A program made the translations under genes and the position numbers. A stretch of 64,000 nt of DNA from Uliginosibacterium flavum (lineage in GTDB: Bacteria > Pseudomonadota > Gammaproteobacteria > Burkholderiales > Rhodocyclaceae): assembly GCF_040566545.1 (NCBI RefSeq), contig NZ_JBEWZI010000009.1, positions 1 to 64,000 of the forward strand. Reading direction: 5' to 3'. The stretch's first letter is position 1. Every line of letters starts with the position of its first letter. Shown piece after piece: positions 22,948 through 31,176 of the stretch. The notes below the pieces were generated by a model. It ran no database searches and was not told where the DNA came from. It worked only from the letters and a program-made list of their open reading frames with translations.

Positions 22948-23793
22948 ATGCACCTTGCACAAGAACTCGTTGCCAGCCAGAACCATCTGGCCAGTCTGCC
23001 CAACCTGTATTACAAAGTCCGCGAGGCCCTGCTGGATCAGGATCTGGATATCGGTGATCTGTCCGACCTGATCGCCGCCGACCCCGCCATCACCGGTTCC
23101 TTGTTGCGCATCGCCAACAGCGCCTTCTACGGATTCCCGCGCAAGATCGAAACCCTGTCGCGCGCGATCAGCCTGATCGGACTGGATCAAGTCGGCGAAA
23201 TCGTTCTCGCCAGCACCCTGGCAGCAGCCTTCAGCGGCATTCGCCCACATCGCATGGACATGGGCCGTTTCTGGCGCGGCAGCATCCGCCGGGCATTGCT
23301 GTGCCGCCAGTTCGCCCGCAGCCTTGGGGAACGCGATGCCGAACGCGCCTTCGTTGTCGGCCTGCTCTCGGACATGGGCCACCTTGTGATGTATCACGCG
23401 GTGCCGGATCTGATGGGCATCGTGCTCGATACCGCGCAGGATGGACTCCTCGCCCAGGCCGAACAGGAACGCAGCATCGTCGGCTGCGACTTCACCGAAG
23501 TCGGCGCGGCCCTGTGCGCCGCCTGGCACCTACCGGCCAGCATCGGCTCGGTGATTGCCTGCCAGCTCACGCCGGAACAAGGCGGCGAACACAGCGCCGA
23601 AGCCGCCCGCCTGAACCTGGCCATTTCCATGGCGGAATGTCTGGAGCGCGGCGAAAGCGCAGGCGCCTCCTGTCCGCTGCTGTGCGACGCCGCGCCAGAT
23701 CTGGCCGGCGTCGATCTGGCCCTGATGCCGGTCTTCGCCGAACATTGCGAAGCCCAGCTCGAATCGGTCATGACCTCGCTCGGCGTCAGCTGA
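22948..23793 (+). CDS. HDOD domain protein
   Basis: A 281-residue protein made almost entirely of an HDOD domain, a degenerate HD-type helical fold used in bacterial signalling. The family blocks are visible: LPNLYYKVREALLDQD, LIAADPAITGSLLRIANSAFYG, ISLIGLDQVGEIVLAST and FVVGLLSDMGHLVMY. The metal-binding HD pair of true phosphohydrolases is absent (SDMGH replaces HDIG), so a scaffold or regulatory role is more likely than catalysis. No receiver or GGDEF domain is fused. It is monocistronic, before the nrdJ control region. Confidence 0.85.
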   Translation: MHLAQELVASQNHLASLPNLYYKVREALLDQDLDIGDLSDLIAADPAITGSLLRIANSAFYGFPRKIETLSRAISLIGLDQVGEIVLASTLAAAFSGIRPHRMDMGRFWRGSIRRALLCRQFARSLGERDAERAFVVGLLSDMGHLVMYHAVPDLMGIVLDTAQDGLLAQAEQERSIVGCDFTEVGAALCAAWHLPASIGSVIACQLTPEQGGEHSAEAARLNLAISMAECLERGESAGASCPLLCDAAPDLAGVDLALMPVFAEHCEAQLESVMTSLGVS

Positions 23794-23920
23794 AGCAGCC
23801 TGCTACACGCTTTACACCCCCACCTGCCTGCCAAGCCGCGCCCGGCGGGCCTCACCGGGCAACCCCCTTGCGAAGCCCCGCCAGTAGCCACTGCGCACGC
23901 CTGCCCTTTGGGGCAAACCC

Positions 23921-23963
23921 CCTACATCTAGTATTTTATTGAAGAGCACACACTAGATGTAGT
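23921..23963 (+). promoter_or_regulatory. tandem NrdR boxes of nrdJ
   Basis: CCTACATCTAGT (23921-23932) and ACTAGATGTAGT (23952-23963) are near-palindromic copies of one site with centres 31 bases apart, the three-turn spacing known for NrdR box pairs. They lie 90-130 bases before nrdJ, and nrdR is at 50213. Repression of nrdJ by NrdR-dATP is therefore predicted. Confidence 0.8.
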
Positions 23964-24050
23964 AAGCTCCGCCGATCAATTCGCCACAGCGTCCCGAACC
24001 TGGTTTCGCTACACTGTGAGTAAGAAAAACCACCACGGGAGCTAAATACG

Positions 24051-26954
24051 ATGGAAACACAGATCCGCAACGAGGCCATTTCCACCCTCGCAGAGCAAGA
24101 GATTTCGGGCGAGATCCTGCTCGAAAAATACGCCAAGGGTAATGAAGCCTCTGTTACGGACGTGCGCCGTCGTGTCGCCCGCGCGCTTGCAGCCATCGAA
24201 ACTGAAGACAAACGCGCCTTCTGGGAAGAGCGATTCTTCGAAGCCCAGGAAGCCGGCTTCATCCCCGGCGGGCGCATCAACTCCGCTGCCGGCACCTCGC
24301 TGGCCGCCACCCTGATCAACTGCTTCGTGCAGCCGGTGGGCGATTCCATCACCGAAGAAGTCGACGGCCGCCCGGGCATTTACACCGCCCTGTCGCACGC
24401 CGCCGAAACCATGCGTCGCGGTGGCGGCGTGGGTTACGACTTCTCCTCGATCCGTCCGGTCGGCGCCCATGTGAAGGGCACTCAGAGCCGCGCCTCCGGC
24501 CCCGTCAGCTACATGCGCGTGTTTGACCGCAGCTGCGAGACCGTCGAATCCGCCGGCGCCCGCCGTGGCGCCCAGATGGGCGTGCTGCGCTGCGACCACC
24601 CGGACATCGAAGCCTTCATCCACGCCAAGGATTCCGGCGATCTATCCAACTTCAACCTCTCGGTCGGCGTCAGTGATGCCTTCATGCAGGCCGTGGAAGT
24701 CGACGGCGATGTCGAACTCGCTCACAAGGCCGAACCCGCCGCCGACTTCAAGGCTGCCGGCGCCTATCAGCGCGAAGATGGCCAGTGGGTGTATCGCAAG
24801 GTGCGCGCCCGTGATCTGTGGGAGCAAGTCATGCGCTCCACCTACGATCACGCCGAGCCGGGCATCCTGTTCCTGGATCGCATGAACAAGGACAACAACC
24901 TTTACTACTGCGAAACCATCGAGGCCACCAACCCCTGCGCCGAACAACCGCTGCCGCCGTATGGCTGCTGCTGCCTGGGCTCGATCAACCTGACCCGCTT
25001 CATCACCAACCCCTTCACCAAGAAGGCCAAGTTTGACGAAGCCGGTTTCGCCAAGGTCGTCGCCACCTCCACGCGCATGCTCGACAATGTGCTGGACGTG
25101 ACCCACTGGCCGCTGCCGCAGCAACACCTCGAAGCCATGAACAAGCGCCGCGTCGGCCTCGGCTTCACCGGTCTGGGCGACGCCCTGATCATGCTGTGCC
25201 TGCGCTACGACACCAACGAAGCACGCGCCATGGCCACCAAGATCAGCGAAGTGATGCGCGATGCGTCCTACCTCGCCTCGGTCGACATGGCCAAGGAACG
25301 CGGCGCCTTCCCGCTCTTCAATGCCGACATGTACCTATCCGGCGGCAACTTCGCCTCGCGTCTGCCGAGTGACGTGAAAGAGCAGATCCGCAAGCACGGC
25401 CTGCGCAATTCGCACCTGCTCTCGATCGCCCCCACCGGCACGATTTCACTGGCCTTCGCCGATAACGCCTCCAACGGCATCGAACCGCCCTTCTCCTGGA
25501 CCTACACCCGCAAAAAACGCATGGTGGATGGCACCCATAAGGAATACGCCGTCGAAGACTACGCATGGCGTCTGTACAAGCATCTGGGTGGCGACACCAG
25601 CAAGTTGCCCAGCTACTTCGTCACCGCGCTGGAACTGTCCGCCGCTGCGCACAAGGACATGGTCGCCGCCGTCGCCCCGTGCATCGACACTGCCATTTCC
25701 AAGACCGTCAATGTGCCGGAAGACTATCCCTACGAGCACTTCGAAGACCTCTACATGAGCGCCTGGAAAGCCGGCCTCAAGGGGCTCGCCACCTATCGCC
25801 CGAACAGCATCCTCGGCTCCGTCCTCTCCGTCGGCCCCAGCACCGCACCGGGCGGCGACGACAAGAAAAAACCGCACGACGTGCAAGTCAGCGACGCCAA
25901 CCGCCGCCTGACCATCCCCAATCTGCCCGCGCCCGTACTCTCCAGCCTGCGCTGGCCGAATCGTCCCGAGCTGCCCAACGGCAACCTGTCGTGGACCTAC
26001 ATGCTCAACAGCCCGCAAGGCTCGTTCGCCATCTTCGTCGGCCAGACAGATAGCAGCAGCGATGCCAACGGCGATTCCATCCGTGGCAACTTCCCCTTCG
26101 AAGTCTGGGTGAATGGTGCCGACCAGCCGCGCGGCCTCGGTGCCGTCGCCAAGACCCTGTCGATGGACATGCGCGCCAACGACCACGCCTGGCTCAAGCT
26201 CAAGCTCGACATGCTGGCCCACACCGTCGGTGAAGCCGCCTTCGAATTACCCTTCCCACCGCATGGCGAACACAAGCGCGTGCCCGGTGTCGTCGCCGCC
26301 TTCGCCCAGATCATCCGCTACCGCTGCGAAACCCTCGGCGCGTTTGAACTGGAAGGTGAAACCCCCGTACGCGACGCCGTGTTCAGCGTCACCGAACCCA
26401 AGACCGGCGCCGACGGCACCCTGTCCTGGACGGTCGACATCCAGAACCCGGCCACCTCCGAAGACTTCGTCCTGGGCCTCAAGGAAATCACCCTGCCGGA
26501 CGGCCCCGGGGGTCATTCCCAAACCCGCCCTTACTCCATGTGGCTCTCCGGCAACTACCCGCGCGCCCTGGACGGTCTGGCCCGCCTGCTCTCGCTCGAC
26601 ATGCGCGTCGTCGATCCGGCCTGGATCGGCATGAAACTACGCAAACTCCTGAACTACCCGGAACCCCTGGGTGACTTCATGGCCTTCGTACCCGGCACGC
26701 GTCGTCAGCAAAACTGGCCCAGCACCATCGCCTACATGGCCCGCCTGATCATCCACCGCTACGCCATGCTCGGCGTGCTGGACGAAAACGGCTACCCCAT
26801 GCGCGAAATGGGCATCCTCGAAACCCCGCGCGAAAAGGACGAGCCCAAAGTCATGCAAGGCTCAGCCTGCCCGGAGTGCGGCAACCACACCATGATCAGG
26901 AAGGATGGGTGTGACTTCTGCACGGCTTGTGGGGCGGTGGGGACTTGCGGGTGA
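24051..26954 (+). CDS. nrdJ: adenosylcobalamin-dependent ribonucleotide reductase (class II)
   Basis: Makes deoxyribonucleotides with a cobalamin-generated thiyl radical, with or without oxygen. The 967-residue protein has NCFVQPVGDS near 85 (redox Cys), the finger-loop NPCAEQPLPPYG near 298 (radical Cys and catalytic Glu), and IAPTGTISL near 462. After the catalytic barrel come two similar TSCPD-like modules (about 655-740, FEVWVNGADQPRGLGAVAKTLSMDMR; about 815-895, YSMWLSGNYPRALDGLARLLSLDMR) and a C-terminal zinc-ribbon, CPECGNH...CDFCTACG. The length is usual for the large betaproteobacterial form. A pair of NrdR boxes lies upstream and a terminator follows. Confidence 0.95.
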   Translation: METQIRNEAISTLAEQEISGEILLEKYAKGNEASVTDVRRRVARALAAIETEDKRAFWEERFFEAQEAGFIPGGRINSAAGTSLAATLINCFVQPVGDSITEEVDGRPGIYTALSHAAETMRRGGGVGYDFSSIRPVGAHVKGTQSRASGPVSYMRVFDRSCETVESAGARRGAQMGVLRCDHPDIEAFIHAKDSGDLSNFNLSVGVSDAFMQAVEVDGDVELAHKAEPAADFKAAGAYQREDGQWVYRKVRARDLWEQVMRSTYDHAEPGILFLDRMNKDNNLYYCETIEATNPCAEQPLPPYGCCCLGSINLTRFITNPFTKKAKFDEAGFAKVVATSTRMLDNVLDVTHWPLPQQHLEAMNKRRVGLGFTGLGDALIMLCLRYDTNEARAMATKISEVMRDASYLASVDMAKERGAFPLFNADMYLSGGNFASRLPSDVKEQIRKHGLRNSHLLSIAPTGTISLAFADNASNGIEPPFSWTYTRKKRMVDGTHKEYAVEDYAWRLYKHLGGDTSKLPSYFVTALELSAAAHKDMVAAVAPCIDTAISKTVNVPEDYPYEHFEDLYMSAWKAGLKGLATYRPNSILGSVLSVGPSTAPGGDDKKKPHDVQVSDANRRLTIPNLPAPVLSSLRWPNRPELPNGNLSWTYMLNSPQGSFAIFVGQTDSSSDANGDSIRGNFPFEVWVNGADQPRGLGAVAKTLSMDMRANDHAWLKLKLDMLAHTVGEAAFELPFPPHGEHKRVPGVVAAFAQIIRYRCETLGAFELEGETPVRDAVFSVTEPKTGADGTLSWTVDIQNPATSEDFVLGLKEITLPDGPGGHSQTRPYSMWLSGNYPRALDGLARLLSLDMRVVDPAWIGMKLRKLLNYPEPLGDFMAFVPGTRRQQNWPSTIAYMARLIIHRYAMLGVLDENGYPMREMGILETPREKDEPKVMQGSACPECGNHTMIRKDGCDFCTACGAVGTCG

Positions 26955-26965
26955 TTTGATGAATG

Positions 26966-26993
26966 AAAAAGGCAGCTCTGGCTGCCTTTTTTG
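26966..26993 (+). terminator. intrinsic terminator after nrdJ
   Basis: The stem AAAAAGGCAGC / GCTGCCTTTTTT with a TCTG loop and T-run, 12 bases after the nrdJ stop. Confidence 0.88.
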
Positions 26994-27030
26994 TATCTGC
27001 TAGATTTTTACTACCAAAGGAGTTATGGCC

Positions 27031-27267
27031 ATGGCAACAAGAGTTACAGGCAAGCCCGTAGCAAGCAAGTCGTCAAGCGTCCTGACTTCGACAAGTACGG
27101 GAAAATCATCAAAAACCGCAGCGGGAAGCGCGCTGTCGCAGGTATCTCCAACAAAGACCACTTCGGCCAAAGCGGCCTCCGCCGCCTCTAAAGTTCTGAG
27201 CGATGGACGAACCAGTGCCGCGTCGAAAAGCGCGGCGGGCTCAGCTCTCGCTCAACGTAAAAAGTAA
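27031..27267 (+). CDS. small Ser/Ala/Lys-rich protein, first gene of a conserved pair
   Basis: A 78-residue, highly basic, low-complexity protein built of Ala, Ser, Thr and Lys with two similar short motifs, SKTAAGSALSQ and SKSAAGSALAQ, and the segment SAASKVLSDGRTSAASK. I start at ATG 27031, because AAGGAG at 27017-27022 is eight bases away; an ATG at 27025 would be only two bases from it. From memory, proteins of this composition recur next to the gene that follows (27371) in other proteobacteria, so the two probably act together; no role is known. The charge and composition recall histone-like tails or an antitoxin-like, disordered partner. Confidence 0.65.
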   Translation: MATRVTGKPVASKSSSVLTSTSTGKSSKTAAGSALSQVSPTKTTSAKAASAASKVLSDGRTSAASKSAAGSALAQRKK

Positions 27268-27370
27268 CCACGGTTGGTTATTTCCGCGTACGGCGTGGAA
27301 ACCCCAAGTGCGCCCTGCAATAGATGCAATATCTGCTTTTGGCAATACGTTAGACGTCCAAGGAAAAACA

Positions 27371-27904
27371 ATGAGCCTCGCATACAAAAATCTTGACTCA
27401 AAAACACGTACTCACATGGCAGCAGAATTGGCCATTGATCAAGCAAGAGGCAATCTTTACGTTAGCCCACGCCTTAATGATCAAGGTGTGAGAGCTTGGC
27501 CCGCTCTCATTGAAGAGGCCATCACTACTCACGATGATGCGTGGCTCTCGGCAGAAATTAGAAATCGCAACCTTCTAAAGACACGCGAAGAACGGCGAAA
27601 CCCAAAAGGAGGCACAACACCTGTCCAAGTCCCGGTCAATGCTCATGAAACCCTTGCCGAAGGTGAGTTCAATCGCTTTTATGCTCGCGGTCTTTGCCTT
27701 CGAGCAATACAAGAAGGCAATCCAAACATAGTTGCCTATCGGGCACGTCACTCAGAACATCCTCGTTCGGAGTCAGAAGCCATGGTGGGTCGTGCCTTTG
27801 CTCCCGAAGCCCTGCTTAATGATTTGCGATCATCTGTTGGTGTCGAGCCAGCCCTTGGCTTACCGCCCGGCCCAAACTCGGGTCTTTCCATTCGGCTTCC
27901 ATGA
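27371..27904 (+). CDS. conserved hypothetical protein, second gene of a conserved pair
   Basis: A 177-residue soluble protein. Blocks I recall as conserved in homologues: GNLYVSPRLNDQGVRAWP, TTHDDAWLSAEIR, RNPKGGTTPVQVPVNAHETL, the very conserved AEGEFNRFYARGLCLRAI, and the end LGLPPGPNSGLSIRLP. No known catalytic motif is visible. The ATG at 27371 has AAGGA before it; longer readings upstream overlap the first gene of the pair and are unlikely. The gap of 103 bases from the partner leaves room for co-transcription. The pair sits at the edge of an accessory region, beside REP repeats and a RAYT transposase. Confidence 0.7.
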   Translation: MSLAYKNLDSKTRTHMAAELAIDQARGNLYVSPRLNDQGVRAWPALIEEAITTHDDAWLSAEIRNRNLLKTREERRNPKGGTTPVQVPVNAHETLAEGEFNRFYARGLCLRAIQEGNPNIVAYRARHSEHPRSESEAMVGRAFAPEALLNDLRSSVGVEPALGLPPGPNSGLSIRLP

Positions 27905-27916
27905 CCAAACCCGGTA

Positions 27917-28171
27917 ACGCGTAAGGTGGGTTCCCTTGGTGATCGCGGTGGGTTGTCGCTTTGCTCCGAACCCACCCTACCTCCGAGCCAACGCCAACGC
28001 GTAGGGTGGGTTCGCGAAGCAACCCACCGCTGCTGGTGCAATCCCCGCCAATCTTCGTTCACGCGGCCCACCGCTTGGCTGCTACAAAGCCTACCAAACC
28101 TGACGAACGCGTGAGATGGCTTCTCTGGGGGAATCGCGGTGGGTTGTCGCTTCGCTCCGAACCCACCCTAC
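27917..28171. repeat. cluster of REP/BIME units beside RAYT
   Basis: Three GTAGG-footed hairpins: inverted (27947-27980, GGTGGGTTGTCGC...GAACCCACCCTAC), direct (28001-28028, GTAGGGTGGGTTCGCGAAGC...), and inverted again (28138-28171). The first and third are nearly identical over about 65 bases. The foot GTAG and an arm rich in GGTGGGTT/AACCCACC match what RAYT enzymes bind. They lie just upstream of the RAYT gene, probably its own REPtron. Confidence 0.8.
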
Positions 28172-28270
28172 CTCCGGAACCCACCCTCCGAACCCGAACC
28201 AACCGCCGCTTTGCGGACGCGATAACTTCGGTCTGTTGTTGTCTTCATCGCGCCATGCCATGATTCTGGC

Positions 28271-28753
28271 ATGCCGAACTACCGTCGCAACTTCCTGCCG
28301 GGTGGAACATTTTTCTTCACGGTAAATTTGCTGGAACGTGACCGTGATTTGCTGGTACGGCATGTCGATGCGCTGCGCAATGCTGTGCGCACGGTACGCG
28401 CCGCACATCCGTTTGAAATCGTGGCTTGGGTGGTAATGCCGGATCACCTGCATTGCATCTGGATACTCCCACCGGGCGACACGAATTATCCGGAGCGCTG
28501 GCGCCTCATCAAATTGCTGTTTTCACGCAGCTTGCCGAAAACTGAACACATCAATGCCTCGCGGGAATCCAAAAACGAGCGTGGCATCTGGCAACGCCGC
28601 TTCTGGGAACATACGATCCGCGACGAACGCGATCTGAACAATCACATCGACTATGTTCACTACAATCCCGTCAAACACGGCTACGTTACAAACGCCGCTG
28701 ACTGGCCCCACTCCACTATTCACCGCTACATCGAACAAGGGCGAAACGCGTAA
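28271..28753 (+). CDS. rayT: REP-associated tyrosine transposase (RAYT, Y1 HUH family)
   Basis: A 160-residue single-strand-specific Y1 transposase related to IS200/IS605 TnpA, which processes REP hairpins. The fold begins RRNFLPGGTFFFTVNLLERD, the HUH metal motif is in VVMPDHLHCIWILP near residue 58, followed by RWRLIKLLFSR, GIWQRRFWEHTIRDERDL, and the Tyr-bearing DYVHYNPVKHGYV near residue 130, which holds the nucleophile. All catalytic residues are present. The upstream REP cluster and the same GTAG design at 5071, 50737 and 60838 make this the likely source of REP spread. Confidence 0.94.
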   Translation: MPNYRRNFLPGGTFFFTVNLLERDRDLLVRHVDALRNAVRTVRAAHPFEIVAWVVMPDHLHCIWILPPGDTNYPERWRLIKLLFSRSLPKTEHINASRESKNERGIWQRRFWEHTIRDERDLNNHIDYVHYNPVKHGYVTNAADWPHSTIHRYIEQGRNA

Positions 28754-28838
28754 TGCTTCCGCCAAATCATCCCCGCCAACGGCATGCTGCCTTGCGGCGT
28801 CTGGCGGAACCGCCTTCGGTGTTCCGATCTACCCCCTC

Positions 28839-28905
28839 TGAAGAGCCGCCCCCAGCGGACTTCTTCAGGTAGGCACCGCCATCAGGCAGCCTGCCTGCGG
28901 GTCTT
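28839..28905. repeat. TGAAGAGCC-family palindromic repeat
   Basis: TGAAGAGCCGCCCCCAGCGG, ACTTCTTCAGGTAGGCACCG, CCATCAGGCAGCCTGCCTGC, GGGTCTT. The left half matches the consensus; the right end is diverged. It lies 86 bases after the RAYT gene but lacks the GTAG foot of REPs. Confidence 0.65.
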
Positions 28906-29061
28906 GCGCCACCCTGCTTGCAACGCCTTATCCCACGCGGATCTCCAGCCTGCACAACGACAGCGGCGCAGTACAATTCCGAGTTTCTGCTTGCGGAGGC
29001 AAAGTGCAGGAACGGTTCGTGCTCACCCAATTCGTCCCCTTTCAATCCGGAGTCCGAAACA

Positions 29062-29313
29062 ATGTCTGAATCCATTCATGGTCACGCCGTGTTGCACATG
29101 ATGCTTGATCAAGGCCAGCCCTACAGCCGGCAGAGCCTGAGCGCGGCGATTCTCGAACGCTTCGGTAGCGCGGCGCGCTTTCATACCTGCAGCGCCGAGG
29201 GTCTGGATGCCGCTGCGCTGGTCGCATTTCTGGCGGACAAGGGCAAGTTCGTCGAGGCCCGCAGTGGTTTCACCACCACGCCGGATCACATCTGCGCGCA
29301 CGATGAGCATTGA
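29062..29313 (+). CDS. YecH family metal-binding protein
   Basis: An 83-residue protein of the YecH family (DUF2492): SIHGHAVLHMMLDQGQPYSRQSL, ERFGSAARFHTCSAEGLDAAALVAFLADKGKF and TTPDHICAHDEH are clear matches. Conserved His and Cys (HGH, FHTC, HICAH) are placed to bind a metal, and the family is annotated as putative metal-binding, role unknown. The start at ATG 29062 is the first in the conserved region; a longer open frame upstream has no conservation. Single gene. Confidence 0.85.
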   Translation: MSESIHGHAVLHMMLDQGQPYSRQSLSAAILERFGSAARFHTCSAEGLDAAALVAFLADKGKFVEARSGFTTTPDHICAHDEH

Positions 29314-29548
29314 GTGCCCCCTGATGCCCATCGGGGGTTTGTGGGCAAGTTCGCACGCAAACTGTGGCGGAAGCGCGGATACGGCATCAGCACGCCAAAT
29401 TGCCTGATCAGCGCTTTAAATAGTTGTTTTGTATAACTTTTCCGGATGGCGACATTTAAAACTTGAGTTGGATGTTAGGGTTTTCCCGGAGGATACTTCG
29501 CTCATCAGGTACCGCTTCCGGTACCCGGCAAACGAAGAGGAAATCATC

Positions 29549-29665
29549 ATGTCCAAGCAAGTTCAAAGCGCCATCGAATCGTCCGGCAAATATCTGGGCG
29601 CCATCGCCTTTTTCTCAGCCGCCCTGTTGCCGACGGTGTATCAAGTTGTATTGCTGAGCCACTGA
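29549..29665 (+). CDS. 38-residue membrane peptide
   Basis: ATG 29549 follows AGAGG at eight bases. The product has a polar start (MSKQVQSAIESSGKY) and one hydrophobic helix (LGAIAFFSAALLPTVYQVVLL). It is a plausible small inner-membrane protein. The 230 bases before it include a GGTACCGCTTCCGGTACC hairpin (29509-29526) in the leader, which could influence expression. No family known. Confidence 0.5.
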   Translation: MSKQVQSAIESSGKYLGAIAFFSAALLPTVYQVVLLSH

Positions 29666-29690
29666 TCCAGTATGGTCACGCACAGGCATC

Positions 29691-29714
29691 AGGGGCTGGC
29701 ACATGCCAGCCCCT
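29691..29714 (+). terminator. terminator-like hairpin
   Basis: A perfect 10-base stem AGGGGCTGGC / GCCAGCCCCT with loop ACAT, 25 bases after the small membrane gene. There is no T-run, so termination is likely only with help. Confidence 0.45.
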
Positions 29715-29965
29715 CTGCCAAGTGCAGCATGTGTCGATAAAAATGGCGGCGTTTTTTACAGTTTGCCCATGACTGTTTTTGTGATTGCCGCTGTGCGCCT
29801 TTGCCCCTTGCATTAACTTAAACGTGTTCGCTGGTTTGTCGTGGCGATCAACGCCCTCAGTACAAATCCCCCTCGCGAAGCGGTTCTTTTGTCGGGCATG
29901 CAACAGGTACCCGCTCGCAGCCCCCTGCGCAGCTCGCCAAAACTACAGGACAACAAGGGCCCACC

Positions 29966-30331
29966 ATGGACGCAGCTACCCTTATCAAGTCTTCGCTGGG
30001 CTTCGTCCTGGTTCTGATCATTCAGCTTGCTGCGCGCTCCAAGCTGTATTACCTCTCTGCGCTGATCCCGCTGTTTCCCTCACTGGCGATGTTTTCCTAC
30101 TATTTTGTGGGCAGCAGCCAATCCGTCGAGCGACTGCAGGAAACCATTGCCTTTGGCATGCTGTCGCTGATCACTTACCTGTGTTTCCTGATCGCGCTCT
30201 TCATCAGCGTGCGCTATCTGCGCATCGCGCCAGCGCTGCTACTGGCTTCGGCGGTCTGGTTCGGGGTGGCCTTCGTGGAAATTCGCGCCTGGCCCTATCT
30301 GAAACCCTTGCTGGGCTTCAACGCGACCTGA
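29966..30331 (+). CDS. glpM: GlpM family membrane protein
   Basis: A 121-residue protein with four membrane helices that fits the GlpM family (SSLGFVLVLIIQLAARSKLYYLSALIPLFPS at the start is characteristic, as is FGMLSLITYLCFL). GlpM in Pseudomonas is a membrane protein linked to alginate production; its molecular job is unknown, and nothing near this gene points to exopolysaccharide. GGACAACAAGGG precedes the ATG. The 188 bases after it hold no recognised gene. Confidence 0.8.
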   Translation: MDAATLIKSSLGFVLVLIIQLAARSKLYYLSALIPLFPSLAMFSYYFVGSSQSVERLQETIAFGMLSLITYLCFLIALFISVRYLRIAPALLLASAVWFGVAFVEIRAWPYLKPLLGFNAT

Positions 30332-30519
30332 TCGCTACGCACCTAAGCTCGCCCTCAGGCACCTTGGGTAGGGCTGCTCAGGCAAGGCACCGGAGGCGGC
30401 CGGTCTTTCACGCCACGCTGACCCCGCAAAAATGAACGCGCTGACGGCAAGGCCTGAGCCGCCCAACACCGCTCGACGGTGTAGCATTCACCCGCCCCTT
30501 GCCGCCCCCGGAGAACCCA

Positions 30520-31104
30520 ATGTGGGATGAACGCTACGCCAATGCCGAATACGTGTATGGCACCGAACCGAATTCATTTCTCGTCGAACACGCCCATCGC
30601 CTGAGCGGGCCTGTGCTATCGCTGGCCGAAGGCGAAGGGCGCAATGCCGTCTTCCTGGCGAGCATGGGGCTGAAAGTGCTGGGCGTGGACAGCTCCGCCG
30701 TAGGCCTGCGCAAGGCCCATGCATTGGCCAGCGCACGGCAGTTGAAGATCGAAACGGAGGTGGCCGATCTCGCGCACTTCACCCCGACGCAAGCGCACTA
30801 CGGCGCGGTGGTATCGATCTTTGCGCACTTGCCCGGCGCGCTGCGCCAGCGGCTCTATCCGCTGATCGAGCAGAGCCTTGTGCCCGGCGGCTTCGTGCTG
30901 CTGGAGGCCTATTCCGAAGAACAGCTGGCCTACACCACCGGCGGGCCGAAGGATGACGATATGCTGATGAGCGTGGCGAAGATCGAGCAGCACTTCCCGG
31001 AGCTGGAGCCAGTGTTGCTGCGCCAGATCGAGCGCGAAGTCTGCGAAGGCAGTTATCACACAGGCCGGGCCTCGGTCGTTCAGTTCATTGGCCGTAAAAG
31101 CTGA
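30520..31104 (+). CDS. class I SAM-dependent methyltransferase
   Basis: A 194-residue protein with a Rossmann-type methyltransferase fold. The N terminus MWDERYANAEYVYGTEPN and motif I VLSLAEGEGRNAVFLA (30-45) belong to the TehB/UbiE-like group. Motif II is VLGVDSSAVGLRKA, and the later LVPGGFVLLEAYSEEQL matches motif III-IV. The substrate cannot be told; relatives include tellurite and thiopurine methyltransferases. I start at ATG 30520 in GGAGAACCCAATG, the closest start to the conserved block. It is followed by an EamA transporter gene in the same direction. Confidence 0.88.
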   Translation: MWDERYANAEYVYGTEPNSFLVEHAHRLSGPVLSLAEGEGRNAVFLASMGLKVLGVDSSAVGLRKAHALASARQLKIETEVADLAHFTPTQAHYGAVVSIFAHLPGALRQRLYPLIEQSLVPGGFVLLEAYSEEQLAYTTGGPKDDDMLMSVAKIEQHFPELEPVLLRQIEREVCEGSYHTGRASVVQFIGRKS

Positions 31105-31176
31105 TACCTTCTGCCGCCTGAGCGCAGTGTTCAGGGCTTTGCCCGCCCCAGCAGCCCTTCAACCTCTCGACATTCC

